This document shows, piece by piece, positions 6,420-13,718 of a stretch of 18,591 nt of DNA. Location of the stretch: NCBI GenBank assembly GCA_003231925.1, contig QIKK01000028.1, forward strand, positions 1 to 18,591, written 5' to 3'. Under the pieces are notes generated by a model. It was not told the DNA's origin, made no database searches, and was given only the letters and a program-made list of their open reading frames with translations. This DNA comes from Candidatus Saccharimonadota bacterium (GTDB lineage: Bacteria; Patescibacteriota; Saccharimonadia; Saccharimonadales; SZUA-47). Each line of letters starts with the position of its first letter. Within the stretch, counting starts at the first letter, position 1. The translations under genes and the position numbers were made by a program.

Positions 6420-7951
6420 ACAGTCAAGTATCAATTGCAGAGCTTGCCCAAGAGGTACGTGAAGCCATTGCAGAATTAAAACGTAGTGGTAATGTAGAAA
6501 AAGTTGGTATTGTAACCAGAATTGGTGATGGTGTAGCTTGGATCTATGGTCTAAGTGAGTGCGGATTTAACGAGATGATAGAGATTGAAGGGACAGATGG
6601 TAAAAATGTCAGTGCCTTTGCTCTAAACTTGATGGAGGACGAAATTGGAGCAGTACTTCTGGGTGATGATGTTGATGTTAAGGCCGGCGCCAGAGTGCGT
6701 TTATCAGGAAAAGTACTGGAGGTTCCAGTCGGACCAGAGCTTATTGGTCGCGTGATTGACCCTCTTGGTCGACCCTTAGACGACAAAGGTCCGATTAAAA
6801 CCAAACTTACGGCTTTGGTAGAGCGTCATGCCCCAGGGGTTTTAGAGCGTAAAAGTGTCCACGAACCGCTAATGACTGGGTTAATGGCAATTGACGGAAT
6901 GGTACCAATTGGTCGTGGGCAGAGAGAGCTAATTATTGGTGATAGACAGACTGGCAAAACTGCTATAACTGTCGATACTATGATCAACCAATATCGCCAG
7001 AAAACGGGTGTCATCAACATATATGTTGCTATTGGTCAGAAGATGAGCAATGTGGCGCGTATTATTGAAAGACTGACCAGTGAGGGCGTTATGGAACAAA
7101 CCATAGTCATCGCAACTAGTGCCTCTGACCCAGCCTCTTTACAATATCTAGCACCCTATTCTGGAACAGCTATGGGAGAGTATTTTAGAGATAACTCAGA
7201 ACATGCTTTAATTATTTTTGACGATCTGTCTAAGCATGCTGTTGCCTACCGACAAATGAGCTTACTGTTGCGTCGTCCACCCGGACGAGAAGCTTATCCG
7301 GGCGATGTATTCTATCTACATTCGCGCTTGTTGGAAAGATCTGCAAAAATGAGTGACGAAGAAGGAGGCGGATCATTGACAGCTTTACCGATTATCGAAA
7401 CCCAAGCTGGTGATATTTCGGCATTTGTACCTACTAATGTTATCTCAATTACGGATGGGCAAATTTTTATGGAAACAGCCTTATTTAATCAAGGAATACG
7501 ACCAGCTATATCTGTTGGATTATCGGTGTCCCGTGTTGGTGGTGCAGCTCAGACAAAAGCTCTTAAAGCAGCTGCTGGTCCTCTCCGCCTTAATTTGGCG
7601 CAGTTTCGTGAACTAGCAGCTTTTGCACAATTTTCTAGTGACCTGGATGCCGATACAAAATCTAAAATTGAACGTGGTCAAAGGCTAACGGAACTTTTAA
7701 AACAGCACCAATATTCGCCCTTGAGTGTATGGGAACAAGTAGCCAGTTTAATTGTTGCTACAGAAGGTGGTTTTGATAGTATTCCAGTAGAAATGATTAA
7801 AAAAGCCCAAGCTGCCCTGCTTAGACAACTAGGGTCAGAGAAAAAGAAAGAGATGCAGATACTTGAAAAAGGTGCTAAAGCCGACGATAAGATAAAGGAT
7901 GTGATTTTAGAACAAGCTGTCGCGGTATCTAAAGAATATAAGGAAGCTTAA
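6416..7951 (+). CDS. atpA: F-type ATP synthase subunit alpha
   Basis: Alpha forms the non-catalytic nucleotide sites of the F1 head. The 511-residue length is typical. The P-loop is GDRQTGKT at 175-182, the VISITDGQIF motif lies in the second half, and the SVSRVGG segment carries the conserved arginine finger. The N-terminus (SIAELAQEVREAIAEL) resembles the segment that contacts delta. AGGAG lies 6 nt before the ATG, which overlaps the atpH stop as ATGA. No anomalies. Confidence 0.98.
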   Translation: MNSQVSIAELAQEVREAIAELKRSGNVEKVGIVTRIGDGVAWIYGLSECGFNEMIEIEGTDGKNVSAFALNLMEDEIGAVLLGDDVDVKAGARVRLSGKVLEVPVGPELIGRVIDPLGRPLDDKGPIKTKLTALVERHAPGVLERKSVHEPLMTGLMAIDGMVPIGRGQRELIIGDRQTGKTAITVDTMINQYRQKTGVINIYVAIGQKMSNVARIIERLTSEGVMEQTIVIATSASDPASLQYLAPYSGTAMGEYFRDNSEHALIIFDDLSKHAVAYRQMSLLLRRPPGREAYPGDVFYLHSRLLERSAKMSDEEGGGSLTALPIIETQAGDISAFVPTNVISITDGQIFMETALFNQGIRPAISVGLSVSRVGGAAQTKALKAAAGPLRLNLAQFRELAAFAQFSSDLDADTKSKIERGQRLTELLKQHQYSPLSVWEQVASLIVATEGGFDSIPVEMIKKAQAALLRQLGSEKKKEMQILEKGAKADDKIKDVILEQAVAVSKEYKEA

Positions 7952-7974
7952 CTTCCAGATTTGAGGAATGATAT

Positions 7975-7995
7975 ATGAGGATTAAAAGAATATAA
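7975..7995 (+). CDS. Six-codon ORF abutting the atpG start
   Basis: ATG 7975 opens MRIKRI and stops with TAA at 7993-7995, immediately followed by the atpG ATG at 7996. GAGGA at 7963-7967 is well spaced for this tiny ORF (7 nt), whereas atpG itself has no Shine-Dalgarno sequence at a normal distance. Ribosomes could load here, finish and restart on atpG. Chance is also possible in AT-rich DNA. Confidence 0.3.
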   Translation: MRIKRI

Positions 7996-8946
7996 ATGGC
8001 TAGTACACAGCAAATAAAGGCTCGTATCAAGAGTGTAAAAAATACCAAGCAGATTACTAAGGCTATGGAATTAGTGGCGGCAAGTAAAATGCGCCGTGCG
8101 CAGGAGACAACACTGGCAAGTCGTGATTATACTAAAACAGCCAGACATATCCTAACACGTCTCAGCCAACTGACAGATGTCTCTAGACATCCGTTATATG
8201 CCATGCGCGATATAAAAAATAGAACTTTAATAGTAATCACTAGCGACAGAGGTCTAGCAGGAGCTTACAATAGTAACGTACTACGTCAGTTAACAAAAGA
8301 ATTGAAATCTGATAAACAGGACAAAATTCATACAACCTTGATATTAATTGGGAAACAAGCTTCGCGCTTTGTAGCGCGGGTTGAGGGCCTAGATGTGTTG
8401 GGATCTTATGATCACATGCCTGACCGTCCAGGTATAAATGACTTATTACCAATTCTAGAAACAATTAAAAAGCAATTTGTTGGTAGTAGATACAAAGGGC
8501 TGGGTACAAATCAGGGGTATCCAGCAGTAAGCCTTGATTCTCAATCGTCAGGTCTCGAGTCTCAAAATATCACGGTTGATGCCGTAGACGTGTTATATAC
8601 CAATTTTAAATCTAGCATTTTTCAAGAGGTTACCTTGCAGAGATTATTACCCGCAGCATTTAAGGACGAAACCGTAGGTAAAGACTTAGGTTTAGCAATT
8701 TTTGAGCCCAACCCTAAAGCAGTATTAGATAGTGTTGTTGAGCGTTTAGTTGATGTACAATTATGGCAGGCATATTTAGAGAGTCAAGCTAGTGAGCAGA
8801 GTTCTCGCATGATGGCGATGAAAACTGCCAGCGATAATGCTGGTGACTTAATAGACGATTTGACCTTGGCAGCTAACACCGCAAGGCAGTCGGCAATTAC
8901 TCAAGAATTAGCAGAAATAACTGCTGGAGCGGAGGCAATGAGATGA
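7996..8946 (+). CDS. atpG: F-type ATP synthase subunit gamma
   Basis: Gamma is the rotating central shaft of F1. The N-terminal signature TQQIKARIKSVKNTKQITKAM and the ITSDRGLAGAYN motif (81-92) are clear, as is the C-terminal helix ending NTARQSAITQELAEITAGAEA. The protein has 316 residues, about 25-30 more than the usual ~287. The excess appears as a Gly/Ser/Gln-rich insert around 162-193, between the central Rossmann-like domain strands. It follows atpA by 44 bp, with a 6-codon ORF in the gap, and overlaps the next small gene as ATGA. Confidence 0.96.
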   Translation: MASTQQIKARIKSVKNTKQITKAMELVAASKMRRAQETTLASRDYTKTARHILTRLSQLTDVSRHPLYAMRDIKNRTLIVITSDRGLAGAYNSNVLRQLTKELKSDKQDKIHTTLILIGKQASRFVARVEGLDVLGSYDHMPDRPGINDLLPILETIKKQFVGSRYKGLGTNQGYPAVSLDSQSSGLESQNITVDAVDVLYTNFKSSIFQEVTLQRLLPAAFKDETVGKDLGLAIFEPNPKAVLDSVVERLVDVQLWQAYLESQASEQSSRMMAMKTASDNAGDLIDDLTLAANTARQSAITQELAEITAGAEAMR

Positions 8947-9203
8947 TAAGTAAACAACAAAGAGAAATAATTGAATATAAGGACGGGGTACCCATAACAT
9001 TGGCGGAACCTTGGCCTAAAGATTGTGTAGTTATTGGTAGTATGATGGTTCTTAACGAGTTTAGCCAACCAAGCACAGAGGCAAATGATTTATCAGGTTT
9101 AGCTGCAAGAGAATCAGATACCATCCAGGACGGAACAGATTATAGTTCTGCGGCAGCTAGTATTATTAGCAGGTGCATAAGTGGCGGGTTTAAAGGGATT
9201 TAA
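8943..9203 (+). CDS. Small unknown protein (86 aa) inside the ATP synthase operon
   Basis: This ORF is embedded between the gamma and beta genes. Its ATG overlaps the atpG stop as ATGA, and GGAGG lies 7 nt upstream, so it is almost certainly translated with the operon. The protein is 86 residues, soluble-looking and mildly acidic, with a Pro/Trp segment (LAEPWPKDCVV, about 20-30) and a Ser/Ala-rich C-terminal helix (SSAAASIISRC). It is not a standard F-ATPase subunit and I recognise no domain. Its position suggests an accessory, assembly or regulatory role for F1, but that is inference from context alone. Confidence 0.75.
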   Translation: MISKQQREIIEYKDGVPITLAEPWPKDCVVIGSMMVLNEFSQPSTEANDLSGLAARESDTIQDGTDYSSAAASIISRCISGGFKGI

Positions 9204-9205
9204 AG

Positions 9206-9436
9206 ATGGCAGAACCTTATATACCGTATGAAACAATGGCAAGGGCAATTGCAGAAGATGCTATATCTCCTCCCCCTACCGCTATCAAAATGCTCACCCC
9301 CGATGTCGTAGGAGTAATCTTAGAGTTGTTATCAAGCTCCTATGCAAGGGGAGTACAGGATGGTTTTACAATGTCCGATAATTTATTAAGTGAAGACCCA
9401 ACAGCAACAGTGTCGGCATATAATGCGGGTATGTAA
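9206..9436 (+). CDS. Second small unknown protein (76 aa) inside the ATP synthase operon
   Basis: It begins 2 nt after the stop of the preceding 86-aa ORF, with AAAGGGA upstream, and ends 30 bp before atpD. The 76-residue protein is acidic and probably soluble. It has a helical N-terminal half (YETMARAIAEDAI), a Pro run (SPPPTA) near 21-26, and a helix VVGVILELLSSSYARGVQDG in the middle. It is not a known ATP synthase subunit. Tight packing with its neighbour suggests the two act together. No function can be assigned from sequence. Confidence 0.72.
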   Translation: MAEPYIPYETMARAIAEDAISPPPTAIKMLTPDVVGVILELLSSSYARGVQDGFTMSDNLLSEDPTATVSAYNAGM

Positions 9437-9466
9437 CAAGGAAGAAAAGAAATAGGAGAACAATAA

Positions 9467-10867
9467 ATGGCAACAATAACAGAGAAAAAACAAAGTAGAC
9501 CAACGGCAACGAGCCATGGAAAAGTTATCCAGGTAGTAGGCGTTGTTGTGGATGTTGAGTTTGACGGCGAACTACCGGCAATTTTTGATGCACTGACCCT
9601 TCAACTAAACAGAGAAACAGTCTATCTAGAGGTAGCACAACATTTAAGTGAAATAAGCGTACGTACAGTAGCCCTAGGTGGTACAGATGGGCTAACGCGT
9701 GGTACAAGGGTGGTTGCAACTGGAGCGCCAGTTATGGTACCGATTGGAGCAGAGACACAAGGAAGAATGTTTAATGTCGTTGGCGACCCGATAGATGGTA
9801 AACCAAGTCCTAAGGGGAAGAGATCTTCTATTCATCGCAATCCCCCTGCCCTAGCAGATTTATCTGGTAAAACAGAGATTCTAGAAACGGGTATTAAGGT
9901 TATCGACCTTATTGCACCAGTTACCAAAGGTGGTAAAGTTGGATTGTTTGGTGGAGCTGGAGTTGGCAAGACAGTGCTTATTACAGAGCTAATCAACAAT
10001 ATTGCCAAGTTTCATAGCGGTAACTCTGTTTTTGCTGGAGTTGGTGAGCGTACTCGTGAAGGAAACGATTTATATTATGAAATGGCTGAATCTGGAGTTC
10101 TAGATAAAACTTCGCTGGTATTTGGTCAAATGAATGAACCACCCGGTGCTCGTTTGCGGGTGGGATTATCTGGTCTAACTATCGCTGAGAGTTTTCGCGA
10201 TGAGGGTAAAGATGTTTTACTTTTTATTGACAATATATTTAGGTTCACCCAGGCTGGTTCAGAAGTGTCAGCATTACTTGGTAGATTACCATCGGCTGTT
10301 GGCTATCAGCCAAACTTGGCACAAGAAATGGGTCGCTTGCAAGAGCGTATCACAAGTACCAAAAAAGGTTCAATTACTAGTGTCCAGGCTGTTTACGTAC
10401 CAGCCGATGACTTGACAGACCCTGCTCCTGCTACCACTTTCTCGCACCTTGATTCCACAATTGTCCTGAGCCGTGCCTTAACTGAGTTAGGGCTGTATCC
10501 TGCAGTTGATCCACTAGCTTCAAATTCTACAATATTAGACCCAGAAGTTGTTGGTGAAGAACATTATAATGTTGCCCGTGAAGTCCAACGTATCCTACAA
10601 CGATATAAAGATTTGCAAGATATAATCGCTATTTTGGGGATGGAAGAGCTATCTGATGAAGATAAAAAAACTGTGGCTAGAGCTCGCAGAATTGAGCGCT
10701 TCTTGACGCAACCATTCTTTGTTGCGGAGGTATTTATAGGAATACCGGGACAGTACGTTAAACTTGCCGATACCGTTCAAGGGTTTAGAGAGATATTAGA
10801 TGGTAAACACGACGATAAACCGGAAAGCGCTTTTTATATGAAAGGTACAATAAAGGATCTAAAATGA
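9467..10867 (+). CDS. atpD: F-type ATP synthase subunit beta
   Basis: Beta carries the catalytic nucleotide sites. The 466-residue protein has the P-loop GGAGVGKT at 162-169, GERTREGND at 193-201, the Walker B LLFIDNIFRF, and the DELSEED-type loop as MEELSDED near 390. The N-terminal ~17 residues (Lys/Thr-rich) extend a little beyond the core barrel. AGGAG lies in the 30-bp gap before the ATG. The stop overlaps the start of the next small gene as ATGA. No anomalies. Confidence 0.98.
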   Translation: MATITEKKQSRPTATSHGKVIQVVGVVVDVEFDGELPAIFDALTLQLNRETVYLEVAQHLSEISVRTVALGGTDGLTRGTRVVATGAPVMVPIGAETQGRMFNVVGDPIDGKPSPKGKRSSIHRNPPALADLSGKTEILETGIKVIDLIAPVTKGGKVGLFGGAGVGKTVLITELINNIAKFHSGNSVFAGVGERTREGNDLYYEMAESGVLDKTSLVFGQMNEPPGARLRVGLSGLTIAESFRDEGKDVLLFIDNIFRFTQAGSEVSALLGRLPSAVGYQPNLAQEMGRLQERITSTKKGSITSVQAVYVPADDLTDPAPATTFSHLDSTIVLSRALTELGLYPAVDPLASNSTILDPEVVGEEHYNVAREVQRILQRYKDLQDIIAILGMEELSDEDKKTVARARRIERFLTQPFFVAEVFIGIPGQYVKLADTVQGFREILDGKHDDKPESAFYMKGTIKDLK

Positions 10868-11121
10868 TTCAACCGAATATTTTAGGAACTCCAGAGATAG
10901 AGTCTGTCCCTGATGGAGAAGGACTACTGAATGAAATTTTGAAGGCTGGCTTGGTAATTACTGTTTCAATTGGTAGTGCAGCCATCTTAGGAGTAGCGAC
11001 TGGTTTGCATGCATTACGTGAGAAGTTACACCCGTTAAATGATGGGGCTATCAACAGCGGTTCTCATAATATTCCGCCGGCACACTTATCTTACCGAGAT
11101 AACACCAGAGGTGAGATGTAA
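10864..11121 (+). CDS. Small single-pass membrane protein (85 aa) between atpD and atpC
   Basis: The ATG overlaps the atpD stop as ATGA, with AAGGA 6 nt upstream, and the stop lies 2 nt before the atpC ATG, so it is locked into operon translation. The 85-residue protein has one hydrophobic segment (about 27-50, KAGLVITVSIGSAAILGVATG) between an acidic N-terminal part and a polar His/Asn-rich tail. It is not epsilon, AtpI or AtpZ as far as I can tell; AtpI and AtpZ have two or more membrane segments. It could be an accessory subunit that touches Fo, but this is inference from location. Confidence 0.75.
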   Translation: MIQPNILGTPEIESVPDGEGLLNEILKAGLVITVSIGSAAILGVATGLHALREKLHPLNDGAINSGSHNIPPAHLSYRDNTRGEM

Positions 11122-11123
11122 AT

Positions 11124-11549
11124 ATGGTGCAATTAGAGCTGGTTACATTAAAAGGGATAAAACTTAGCGAAGATGTTTATGAAGTACTCTTGCCTACTCC
11201 GCTTGGTCAGATAGGTGTTTTTGAAAATCATGCTCCACTAGTTACTGTTGCGGTAACTGGCGTAATTAGCGTTCGTAAAAAAGAGAATTACCCTGACGAT
11301 ATGATGCAACATTTTGCCATAGATAACGGAGTAATAGAGATTGCTGACAATGTTGTGAAGGTTTTGGTGAACGAGGCCGACAAGGATACAGATATCAGCA
11401 CCAAAGAAGCTGAAACTGCCCTAAAACGAGCTATGGAGCTGAAAGCTGAAGCAAAAGACCAAGTTTCTCTGGATAAGGCTCAGTCCTTGGTGGATAGACA
11501 AGCTTCTAGGCTTAAAATAGCTGACCTTAGACGTCGCCGTCGCCGTTAG
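11124..11549 (+). CDS. atpC: F-type ATP synthase subunit epsilon
   Basis: Epsilon sits at the foot of the central stalk and can inhibit ATP hydrolysis through its C-terminal helices. The 141-residue protein has the N-terminal beta-sandwich signature LPTPLGQIGVFENHAPLVT (23-41) and a C-terminal helical hairpin with an Ala/Lys-rich stretch (about 98-130). It ends with six consecutive arginines encoded by alternating CGT/CGC codons, an unusual basic tail. GAGGTGA lies upstream of the ATG. It is the last gene of the operon. Its last 23 nt overlap the convergent 120-aa gene, and no terminator is evident after it. Confidence 0.95.
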   Translation: MVQLELVTLKGIKLSEDVYEVLLPTPLGQIGVFENHAPLVTVAVTGVISVRKKENYPDDMMQHFAIDNGVIEIADNVVKVLVNEADKDTDISTKEAETALKRAMELKAEAKDQVSLDKAQSLVDRQASRLKIADLRRRRRR

Positions 11550-11889
11550 AATCTATATCTGGTGGTATTAAGTGCTCAAATAGCATAGGTTCCTTTGCGG
11601 TAACTGGCTCTCTAAATTGTTTTTCAATAATCTTTCTATCGTTTTCTGCTCTGAATACACTCTGTACCACGATAGTTAGAGAAAGAATTCGTCGTCTAGT
11701 TGCAAGTAGTGGATTATCCGTCAAACAATCATTAATGGCTTCTCTATCTTCTGGTGTAAACCTATCACTTTCTAATTCTGCCATTAACACCTCTCTCTCT
11801 AATATCGGTATCGTTGATTCTGGATTTAGGGCAACTGCTAAAATATCTCGCATATCTGGACCCATTTTTTCTGTATTATTTTCTACCAT
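11527..11889 (-). CDS. Orphan protein, 120 aa, function unknown
   Basis: A 120-residue, acidic and probably soluble and helical protein with a short Asp/Gly-rich tail (DSNGDGDV). I recognise no family. It is convergent with atpC and the two coding regions overlap by 23 nt, so the tail is the complement of the atpC arginine codons. The start at 11889 lacks a Shine-Dalgarno sequence. An internal ATG at 11865 is also possible, with TAATAC just upstream of it. Codon use looks like that of the neighbours. It is probably real but uncharacterised. Confidence 0.65.
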   Translation of the reverse strand: MVENNTEKMGPDMRDILAVALNPESTIPILEREVLMAELESDRFTPEDREAINDCLTDNPLLATRRRILSLTIVVQSVFRAENDRKIIEKQFREPVTAKEPMLFEHLIPPDIDSNGDGDV

Positions 11890-11930
11890 ATAATATTTAA
11901 TCCATTTTAAGTATATATTACATGCAAGAC

Positions 11931-11958
11931 TTGTAATGTGAGAAATATCAAGTAGAAT
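11931..11958 (+). promoter_or_regulatory. Probable promoter of the carbonic-anhydrase-like gene
   Basis: TTGTAA (11931-11936), 16 bp, then TAGAAT (11953-11958), with a predicted start near 11965. It lies 30 nt before ATG 11995 and 87 nt before ATG 12052, so it does not choose between them. Confidence 0.35.
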
Positions 11959-11994
11959 GTATAGCTGTATTGCAAAAAAAGGAACAAATAAACT

Positions 11995-12918
11995 ATGATA
12001 GGTAATATTGAAAGGGGTCCAGCAACTGACCCGACTATTTATGGAGGTAATATGGTAGGCGAAATTGAAGTGGTTACTTTAGGGTCTTTTGGCTTGGGCG
12101 TTGGTAATATAGGGGTAGACAAGAGGACGGATATTGATGCTGAGCTTTTTGATGTAATGACCCAGAAGGCTTCGAAGGGCGAATACAATATAATTGTTAT
12201 AGGAAATATTCCATATCTATGTGTAGACGGTAGACTACAAATTATTGGTAGCCAAAATCAAGAAATGGGGCCATCGTCTGCTGGTGCAACTATCGGTCTT
12301 GCCTACGCTGTGGATTTAGGTGGGAGTGGCTTGTTGGCAGACAGGAGTGAAAAAGAGCTTATTACGACTATTACACAAAGAATAAAAGATGGAGGTGGTG
12401 TGGTTGGAGTTCATGATGATGAACATGGACTTAGTGGTTGTGGTGCGGTTGCACACGCTTTTGAAATCTATACTCATATATACGATAATAGTAAAAATAT
12501 CTTAGAGACTGCAAACACACTAGGGGCTAGAATTACAAGAGAAGATATGCAAATAATTACTCGTCGAGCAAAAAAAAGATCTGAGCAAGAGGGATTCTTC
12601 TTAAAGAACAGAGCAGAAGTTCCGCAATTAGCGGAGAGTGTTGGTGCTAACAAAGTTACTTTAGCCGGTCCTCATCAGGAGACTATGGTAATCTGGAACA
12701 AGAAAGAAAGTACCACAATAAATCGTACGCAATTACCATATCCGGCTTTTATTGTTGATGAGTGGAGTTTTAAAAAGGCCTCAGAAATGATAAATATTAC
12801 TGGTGATAGCGAGCAAGCAGATCTAATACGCAAGGCTTTAGTAGTATTTAATATCGCTACCGCTTCTGTGCTTGGAGACAAATCGTTACGCATAGTAGTT
12901 GCTGAAAATAATCCTTAG
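11995..12918 (+). CDS. Putative carbonic anhydrase-like metalloprotein (CxDxR / HxC type, cadmium-carbonic-anhydrase-like)
   Basis: The protein (307 aa) carries YLCVDGR at 74-80, which fits the CxDxR motif of beta-type and diatom cadmium-type (zeta) carbonic anhydrases. It then has GPSSAGAT at 92-99 and VHDDEHGLSGCGA at 139-151, supplying His140 or His144 and Cys149 as metal ligands. The Cys, His, Cys order with about 64 and 9 residues between resembles the Cys-His-Cys site of the diatom enzyme (spacing 52 and 10 from memory). If correct, it hydrates CO2 to bicarbonate in the cytoplasm. There is no signal peptide. The C-terminal half (about 165-307) is unassigned. Two starts are possible: ATG 11995 with a distant AAGGA, and ATG 12052 (residue 20) with GGAGG 4 nt upstream; I give the outer limit. 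It could instead be a related non-enzymatic fold. Confidence 0.6.
   Translation: MIGNIERGPATDPTIYGGNMVGEIEVVTLGSFGLGVGNIGVDKRTDIDAELFDVMTQKASKGEYNIIVIGNIPYLCVDGRLQIIGSQNQEMGPSSAGATIGLAYAVDLGGSGLLADRSEKELITTITQRIKDGGGVVGVHDDEHGLSGCGAVAHAFEIYTHIYDNSKNILETANTLGARITREDMQIITRRAKKRSEQEGFFLKNRAEVPQLAESVGANKVTLAGPHQETMVIWNKKESTTINRTQLPYPAFIVDEWSFKKASEMINITGDSEQADLIRKALVVFNIATASVLGDKSLRIVVAENNP
12043..12047 (+). promoter_or_regulatory. GGAGG favouring the internal start at 12052
   Basis: GGAGG lies 4 nt before an in-frame ATG at 12052, which would give a 288-aa product starting MVGEIEVV. This is a better ribosome binding site than the one before ATG 11995 (AAGGA, 11 nt spacing). Confidence 0.4.
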
Positions 12919-13010
12919 CCCCTCAAATACTTAACCTAGTTTAATATTTGTCTTGGAAGTTATATACTAACTTACATAGTAGAGCGACATATAAAAAGGA
13001 GGTAACGGAT

Positions 13011-13667
13011 ATGTTAGACAGGAAAAAATTAGGACTTATAGTATCAGAATTTACTGGTACAGCAATTTTAGCGATGGTTGCCATGGGGTCAGCTAGATAT
13101 TTTAGATTTACGGCGCCCTGGTATATAGCAATTGCTGCTGGACTTGCTCTTGTTGCCTTGGTTGGTATGCTTGGCAAAATTTCTGGAGCACACCTAAACC
13201 CAGCCATAACCCTGGCGATGTGGACTTTACGTAAAATACCCACACTGGAGGCAATTGTGTATATAGCCTCTCAATTATTGGGGGGTGTTATCGCACTTGC
13301 CTACATAGAATATACGACCAATACAAGCGTTCTAGCTAGCGGTCTTAGTGCTTTTGATGGTAGATTATTTCTAGCAGAAATAGTCGGTACAGCGGTTTTT
13401 GCTTTTGGTTTTGCCTCCGCAGTCTATCAGAAAATGCAAGGTATTCAGTTGGCTTTTACGATAGGAATATCTTTCACGTTAGGTATCTTAGTGGCAGCAG
13501 TTGCTGGCCCAGGCTTTATTAACCCGGCAATAGCACTCGCCAATAACTCTTGGGATAAAACCTCGGTTATCGCACCCCTGCTGGGAGCAATTATTGGGAT
13601 GAATGTCTATGGATACTTTTTAGCACCAGAAAAGAATCTTAAACCTAAACCATTACGCCAAAAATAA
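13011..13667 (+). CDS. Aquaporin-family (MIP) channel with altered selectivity filter
   Basis: A membrane channel of the MIP superfamily, 218 residues with about six hydrophobic segments. Both half-helix signatures are present: SGAHLNPAIT with Asn63, and GFINPAIALA with Asn171. The first fits the family exactly. In the second, the Arg that normally follows NPA and lines the aromatic/arginine filter is Ile174, and the region where a His usually stands in helix 5 is nonpolar (FTLGIL). Selectivity is therefore unlikely to match classical AqpZ or GlpF. The frame extends back to a TTG at 12948, but ATG 13011 has AAGGAGG about 8 nt upstream and is clearly the start. It follows the carbonic-anhydrase-like gene by 92 bp. 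Confidence 0.88.
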   Translation: MLDRKKLGLIVSEFTGTAILAMVAMGSARYFRFTAPWYIAIAAGLALVALVGMLGKISGAHLNPAITLAMWTLRKIPTLEAIVYIASQLLGGVIALAYIEYTTNTSVLASGLSAFDGRLFLAEIVGTAVFAFGFASAVYQKMQGIQLAFTIGISFTLGILVAAVAGPGFINPAIALANNSWDKTSVIAPLLGAIIGMNVYGYFLAPEKNLKPKPLRQK

Positions 13668-13718
13668 CTTTTACTAGCTCTTTCTAAGTGCCAGTGGGGG
13701 TTAACTCTAATAGGTAGT

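Noticed and set aside
12948..13010. Upstream TTG extension of the aquaporin by 21 residues.
   Set aside because: The extension is not hydrophobic or family-like, and ATG 13011 has a consensus AAGGAGG at good spacing.
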